In this document: positions 61,170 to 64,000 of the stretch, piece by piece | Layout: each line of letters begins with the position of its first letter | Numbering within the stretch: position 1 is the stretch's first letter | Assembly (NCBI GenBank): GCA_030430165.1 | Contig: JAUIGL010000015.1 | Coordinates: 1 to 64,000 of the forward strand | Length of the DNA stretch: 64,000 bases | Direction: 5' to 3' | From: a bacterium | Lineage (GTDB): Bacteria > Desulfobacterota > Binatia > HRBIN30 > CADEER01 | Position numbers and translations under genes: made by a program | Notes under the pieces: generated by a model | Database searches by the model: none | Seen by the model: only the letters and a program-made list of their open reading frames with translations | What the model was told of the DNA's origin: nothing

Positions 61170-61946
61170 ATGAGCGGCGCCCAACCGAGCACCAGCGCAG
61201 TCGTCCTGCGCAGCGCCGCCTGGTCTCCCGGGATCGAGACCACCGAGGAGCTCGACGCCTGGACCGCGGCGCCGCATGCGTTGCAGCAGGAGGGACACCC
61301 CGATGCCAAGTTCCTTCCGGCGATGTTGCGCCGGCGGTGCAAGCCGCTGACCAGAATCATGCTGACGGCGGCCTACGCGTGTTGTCCGCAAGAAGAGCTG
61401 TCGCAGGTCCGCACCGTGTTCACCTCGCGGCACGGCAGCATCAACGAGTCGATCGGACTCCTCCACGCGATCGCCGACTCGCAGCGCGTCTCCGCGGCAA
61501 CCTTCAGCCACACCGTGCACAACGCCCAGGCCGGGCTGTTCTCGATCGCCGCCAGCAATCGCCAGGCATCGAGCTCGATCGCCGCCAGCGAAGACTCCTT
61601 CCCCGCCGGATTCCTCGAAGCGCTCACCCATCTCCACCGCGCCCCCGACGACAAGGTACTCCTGGTCACCGGCGACGTCCCACTCGCCCCGACCTTCGCT
61701 TCGTTGATTGCGGAGCCGCAGGCCTCATACGCGGTCGCCCTCCTGCTCGGCACCACCGGCCACGGCCCGCGCGTCTCGCTCGACATCGAACCGCCAGCCC
61801 CCGCCGCCGAGCAACCGCAATGGCCTGCCGCTTTCGACTTCCTACGCTGGCTCGAAACGGACCAACCCGACCTGAGGATCCCCACCCCCGCCCGCATCTG
61901 GCGCTTGCGTCGGCTCGCTACGCTCACAGCCACAGGCGAGGCATAG
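61170..61946 (+). CDS. Beta-ketoacyl synthase chain-length-factor-like protein
   Basis: A 258-residue thiolase-fold protein without the active-site Cys. The segments FLPAMLRRRCKPLTRIML, VRTVFTSRHGSI and FSHTVHNAQAGLFSIAASN match the ketosynthase-like N-terminal domain (PF13723) found in aryl polyene clusters (ApeC-like) and other type II systems, where such subunits pair with a ketosynthase. It lies 3 nt after the ketosynthase gene. The last residues (RRLATLTATGEA) are encoded by the direct repeat at 61911-61990, so the natural end may have been changed by repeat insertion. Confidence 0.8.
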   Translation: MSGAQPSTSAVVLRSAAWSPGIETTEELDAWTAAPHALQQEGHPDAKFLPAMLRRRCKPLTRIMLTAAYACCPQEELSQVRTVFTSRHGSINESIGLLHAIADSQRVSAATFSHTVHNAQAGLFSIAASNRQASSSIAASEDSFPAGFLEALTHLHRAPDDKVLLVTGDVPLAPTFASLIAEPQASYAVALLLGTTGHGPRVSLDIEPPAPAAEQPQWPAAFDFLRWLETDQPDLRIPTPARIWRLRRLATLTATGEA

Positions 61947-61990
61947 GCATCGGCTCGCTACGCTCGCCAGGCACAGGCGAGGCATAGGCA
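61911..61990. repeat. Two 40-bp direct repeats over the 3' end of the chain-length-factor gene
   Basis: CGGCTCGCTACGCTC at 61911 and 61951 are each followed by CACAGGCGAGGCATAGGCA (61931 and 61972), with a 5-6 nt spacer that differs. A third partial copy (CAGGCAGGGG) follows. The first copy encodes the C-terminal residues of the gene and the stop codon. Confidence 0.8.
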
Positions 61991-62095
61991 CAGGCAGGGG
62001 GTGATGGTCGCTGCCGCGACCGCCATAGCAGTGCGCCTTCCCTCCGACCGATCCGACGACCACGCGGCGGCTACACCAGAGAACCCGCCCCCCCA

Positions 62096-62360
62096 TTTGG
62101 CCGCCGGTGCAGCCGGCTTTGGCCGAAGCGCGAGCCCGAGCGATGCACGCGCCTCGAAGCACCGGGCACGACCACGCGCCTCGACCGTCCCCAAGCCGCG
62201 AGCGCTTCTTTGGACGAGCCGCGCCAGCGGCTCTTTGGCCCCTCAGAACCCCCTTGGGACGCTCTGCGTAGCCGAGGCGAAGCAGAGCTTGGGACGCCCG
62301 CGAGAGCGCAGCGACTCGCGGGCTTGGGACGAGTCGCGGCCGCGCCGCGGCTCCTGGGAC
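62096..62360. repeat. Array of non-identical hairpins joined by TTTGG/TTGGG linkers
   Basis: Linkers lie at 62096 (TTTGG), 62118 (TTTGG), 62209 (TTTGG), 62234 (TTTGG), 62254 (TTGGG), 62289 (TTGGG) and 62324 (TTGGG), with a last TGGGAC at 62355. Between them are stems with unrelated sequences: GCCGG (62103/62113), GAAGCGC (62125/62202), GAGCCGC (62216/62227), GCTCTGC (62261/62282), GCCCGCGAG (62296/62315) and GAGTCGCGGC (62331/62344, one mismatch). Nearly every stem begins 2 nt (AC or CC) after its linker and ends directly before the next one. One cell (62239-62253) has no stem. Confidence 0.85.
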
Positions 62361-62372
62361 GAACGCCGCTAC

Positions 62373-62401
62373 TTGACAACTAGCATTCTAAATATTAAGT
62401 A
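62373..62401 (+). promoter_or_regulatory. Possible promoter in an AT-rich island
   Basis: TTGACA (62373-62378) is followed by a very AT-rich stretch (ATTCTAAATATTAAGTA) that has -10-like hexamers at 14-17 nt spacing. It ends at the AGGAG ribosome site 8 nt before the ATG at 62409, so a full leader would be very short or the -35 is fortuitous. Confidence 0.35.
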
Positions 62402-62408
62402 GGAGTTC

Positions 62409-63008
62409 ATGACTACCCCCAACGAAGCCCGCCGCCAGCGCATCGACGAGCTCCGCCGCAAGATCGCGGAAGTCACCGGCGAGGAGCTGATCTCCGGAAT
62501 GATGCCCGACTGTCCACCCGAGCTCGAGGAACGATTCCTCGAGCGCGTGCTCGCCTTCGAGATGATCGAGCCGACCCCGTTGTTCGATCAGCTGATCGAG
62601 CGCGGCGTCGAGCTCCCCGAGCCGCGCGATCTGTCCGACGAGCAAATCGCCGAGAAGCTGCACGAGCTGTTCGGCGCTCTCGCCCAGCTCGGCGTCTACG
62701 TCACCTCGACCGACCACCTCGACGACCGCGCCCTCTACGAGATTCTATGGCGCGATACCCTGCGGGTGCCGGAGATGACCGACCCCGACGACCCGACTCT
62801 GGCCTGCATGATCGACCTCATCATGGGGTTCAGCGAGCAGGACATCGCAACCTGGCTCAGCTACTACGCATCCGACCAGGACCGCGACGCCTGGCAAGCC
62901 GACTTCCCCGACCTCGACCTGCCACCGAAGAAGAAGCGGGTTTGCGACCGCGACCGCACCCTGCCGATCTGGCAACCCAGCGCCCCGCAGGCTCCAAGCG
63001 AGGATTGA
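62409..63008 (+). CDS. Acidic helical protein of unknown function
   Basis: A 199-residue acidic soluble protein starting MTTPNEARRQRIDELRRKIAEV. Repeated helical segments with many Leu/Glu (LISGMMPDCPPELEERFLERVL, LFDQLIERGVELPEP) lead to a Cys/Lys/Arg-rich C-terminal part (KKKRVCDRDRTLPIW). AGGAG lies 6 nt before the ATG. It is upstream of, but not overlapping, a toxin-antitoxin pair. I do not recognise a domain. Confidence 0.7.
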   Translation: MTTPNEARRQRIDELRRKIAEVTGEELISGMMPDCPPELEERFLERVLAFEMIEPTPLFDQLIERGVELPEPRDLSDEQIAEKLHELFGALAQLGVYVTSTDHLDDRALYEILWRDTLRVPEMTDPDDPTLACMIDLIMGFSEQDIATWLSYYASDQDRDAWQADFPDLDLPPKKKRVCDRDRTLPIWQPSAPQAPSED

Positions 63009-63025
63009 TTTCCGCTCAGATGAGC

Positions 63026-63041
63026 GTACGTAATTCCGTAC
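63026..63041. promoter_or_regulatory. Small palindrome before the antitoxin gene, possible operator
   Basis: GTACG-TAATTC-CGTAC lies immediately upstream of ATG 63044. Phd/RelB-type antitoxins autoregulate by binding such palindromes; this is inference. If translation begins at ATG 63020, the palindrome would be inside the gene. Confidence 0.4.
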
Positions 63042-63043
63042 AT

Positions 63044-63355
63044 ATGGAGCGATACCTCAACGTGACGGAAGCGCGGCGCGCCCTTCTCGGCCTGGTCGAC
63101 GAGATCAGTGGTGGCGATCGGGTGGTGATCACCAAGCACGGCCATCCACGGGCCGTGCTGGTCGACGCCGAGCGCTACGCTCTGCTCGAGGACGTCGCCT
63201 GGGTAATGAGTGACCCGGCGAGACGCCAGGCCATGGAACGAGCTCGCGACGAGATGCGCGAGGGAGACGTGGTGCGCCCCCCCAAGAGTGCGTCACCCGA
63301 CTCCGCGGCGCTGCGCACCGCAATCGCCTCATCCAAGAAGAGAGCAAAGCGGTAA
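63044..63355 (+). CDS. Phd/RelB-type antitoxin
   Basis: A 103-residue protein with the Phd/YefM DNA-binding fold: YLNVTEARRALLGLVDEIS, VVITKHGHPRAVLVDAERY. The rest is a toxin-binding, charged tail. ATG at 63044 gives the usual antitoxin start; ATG at 63020 would add 8 residues. It is 12 nt upstream of a RelE-like gene, the standard order for such modules. Confidence 0.85.
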   Translation: MERYLNVTEARRALLGLVDEISGGDRVVITKHGHPRAVLVDAERYALLEDVAWVMSDPARRQAMERARDEMREGDVVRPPKSASPDSAALRTAIASSKKRAKR

Positions 63356-63367
63356 CGCGGCCGCCCG

Positions 63368-63625
63368 GTGCGTTTCAGCTTCGCCAAGCAGTTCGTCCGC
63401 GACTACGACGCAATCGCCGCGGACATGAGCACCGCGGACCGTGAAAGGCTCGACGAGCTGATCGCCGGAGTCGTCAGCAACCCGCGCCGGCCCGGAAGAT
63501 TCCCCGCCTTCTACGATCCCGACCACCCCTCGTGGCTGCTGCGCGCCCACCCCTTCCTTGTGCACTGCGCGTATCGCCCCGACGGCGACGAAGTCACCTT
63601 CCTGAACCTGTTCCGCCGCCGCTGA
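63368..63625 (+). CDS. RelE/ParE-type toxin
   Basis: An 85-residue protein from a GTG start, with the RelE/ParE pattern SFAKQFVRDYDAI, RRPGRFPAFYDPDHPSWLLRAHPFLVHCAYRPDGDEVTFLNLFRRR in pieces. The basic C-terminus (FLNLFRRR) matches toxins of this family that cleave mRNA on ribosomes or target gyrase. GTG at 63368 lies 12 nt after the antitoxin stop. The type (RelE or ParE) is unclear. Confidence 0.8.
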   Translation: MRFSFAKQFVRDYDAIAADMSTADRERLDELIAGVVSNPRRPGRFPAFYDPDHPSWLLRAHPFLVHCAYRPDGDEVTFLNLFRRR

Positions 63626-63626
63626 C

Positions 63627-63702
63627 GATGCGAAATCGGCCAAGCCGATTGCCGTACGCGAAGGCGCGAAGGGGTTCTCAGGCGAGATCGGCATGCCGAT
63701 CT
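63627..63702. repeat. Modular palindromic repeat, copy D (partial)
   Basis: AATCGGC-CAA-GCCGATT (63634-63650) and the perfect AGATCGGCATGCCGATCT (63685-63702). The spacer resembles the spacer upstream of copy C (AAGGGGTTCTCAGGCGAG against AAGGGGTCTTCAGGTGAG). It begins just after the toxin gene and is followed by the second TTTGG hairpin array. Confidence 0.75.
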
Positions 63703-63732
63703 AGGCGCCTGGCGGAAGACCCGCCCCACCCC

Positions 63733-63818
63733 TTGGACGCGCAGTGAGCGTAGCGTCGCTGCGCTTTGGCCGAATCGCAGGCCGGCGATTCTTTGGCCGC
63801 GCGCAAAGCGCGCTTTGG
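63733..63818. repeat. Second TTTGG-linked hairpin array
   Basis: TTGGAC (63733-63738) is followed by stem GCGCAG (63739/63759), TTTGG (63765), stem GAATCGC (63772/63785), TTTGG (63792), stem GCGCGC (63799/63808, AAA loop) and TTTGG (63814). Where a linker is followed by another stem, AC or CC is inserted. All three stems differ from each other and from those at 62096-62360. It ends 5 nt before the stop codon of the convergent VOC gene. Confidence 0.85.
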
Positions 63819-63822
63819 ACTT

Positions 63823-64000
63823 TCAATCCGTGCAAAAGATCAGCCGATTCCCAAACGGATCCGTAACCTTCATATCCCGCGTCCCCCAAGGCATCTCTTC
63901 GATCCCCGGACGCGCGTACTTGTACTTCCTACCGCTGATCTCGGCGTGAAGCTCTTCCAACCCCTCCATCTCGATCCGCATCGAAGCCCCCGGGCTCGCG
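63823..64000 (-). CDS. VOC/glyoxalase-family protein, 3' part
   Basis: The window holds the last 58 codons, including LEELHAEISGRKYKYARPG, EMPWGTRDMKVTDPFGNRLIF and the stop at 63823-63825. The GTRDM...DPFGNRL pattern is the C-terminal betaalphabetabetabeta unit of the glyoxalase/bleomycin-resistance (vicinal oxygen chelate) family. The N-terminal half is outside the window, so the metal site and substrate cannot be judged. Confidence 0.85.
   Translation of the reverse strand, partial: ASPGASMRIEMEGLEELHAEISGRKYKYARPGIEEMPWGTRDMKVTDPFGNRLIFCTD

Larger units (their letters stand above)
61947..62408. other. 462-nt gene-free region with repeat and hairpin array
   Basis: It holds the second copy of the direct repeat, an unremarkable GC-rich stretch (about 61991-62090), the TTTGG hairpin array (62096-62360) and a short AT-rich promoter-like segment (62371-62400). 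I see no plausible coding frame. Confidence 0.7.

Overview
The window is high-GC (roughly two-thirds G+C), densely coded DNA from a Gram-negative bacterium. Outer-membrane and periplasmic proteins show the envelope type: a TolC-family protein, an Omp85-type barrel, many lipoprotein signals, MurJ and a LemA/M48 pair. Several features point to an uncultured lineage formerly placed in the Deltaproteobacteria (Binatota/Desulfobacterota or Myxococcota-like): an exosortase H operon, a secreted protein with a Thr-Pro linker followed by 'CDDGN' Cys-rich repeats, DUF2277, a CaiB-type CoA transferase, acyl-CoA ligase/amidohydrolase pairs, a Baeyer-Villiger-type monooxygenase and a bacterial deoxyhypusine-synthase-like gene. 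That placement is inference; there is no rRNA, tRNA or ribosomal protein gene here to settle it. I saw no CRISPR array, IS element or prophage.

Layout. 1-2655 (minus): a TolC-like protein followed by three very small membrane proteins. 2773-6880 (minus): a compact operon of exosortase H, its partner membrane protein, a DUF1573 protein, a PfkB-type kinase and a membrane-anchored metallophosphoesterase. 6957-14907 (plus): a sulfatase-family lipoprotein, MutS2, a histone-H1-like basic repeat protein, MurJ and a membrane histidine kinase. 14946-18645 (minus): an animal-type haem peroxidase lipoprotein and a neutral ceramidase. 18742-30924 (plus): acyl-CoA ligase, amidohydrolase, two overlapping dynamin-like GTPases, an HtrA protease, a short NfeD-like protein, glutamine cyclotransferase and a 987-residue secreted protein. 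31086-47585: mixed lipid and redox metabolism (deoxyhypusine-synthase-like, CaiB, alpha/beta hydrolases, flavin monooxygenase, HAD, enoyl-reductase-like, F420-type protein, TetR/Coq4 divergent pair, serine hydrolase, methyltransferase, and a GMC oxidoreductase/subunit 3/acyl-CoA dehydrogenase operon). 47807-56624 (minus): a nine-gene envelope and housekeeping run, then RsmE/DAHP synthase/methylthioribose-kinase-like genes. 56763-63625 (plus): Omp85 fusion, methylglyoxal synthase, a ketosynthase/chain-length-factor pair, an unknown gene and a toxin-antitoxin pair. A VOC protein is cut by the right edge.

The most unusual content is intergenic. (1) Two arrays, at 62096-62360 and 63733-63818, consist of hairpins whose stems all differ but which are joined by a nearly invariant TTTGG or TTGGG linker plus AC/CC. 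(2) A modular family of palindromes, including a perfect 20-nt palindrome present three times, lies at 40994-41102, 47621-47717, 53411-53720 and 63627-63702. (3) A 169-bp MITE-like element with 14-bp perfect terminal inverted repeats lies at 33356-33524. (4) CCCCTAG heptamers lie at 36949-36983, next to an 18-bp perfect hairpin that contains a stop codon. I do not recognise (1) and (2) as described repeat families.

Among the genes, the most interesting groupings are the paired dynamin-like GTPases coupled to HtrA and NfeD, the M1-peptidase-like domain without HExxH fused to an Omp85 barrel, and exosortase H with no CTERM substrate in the window.
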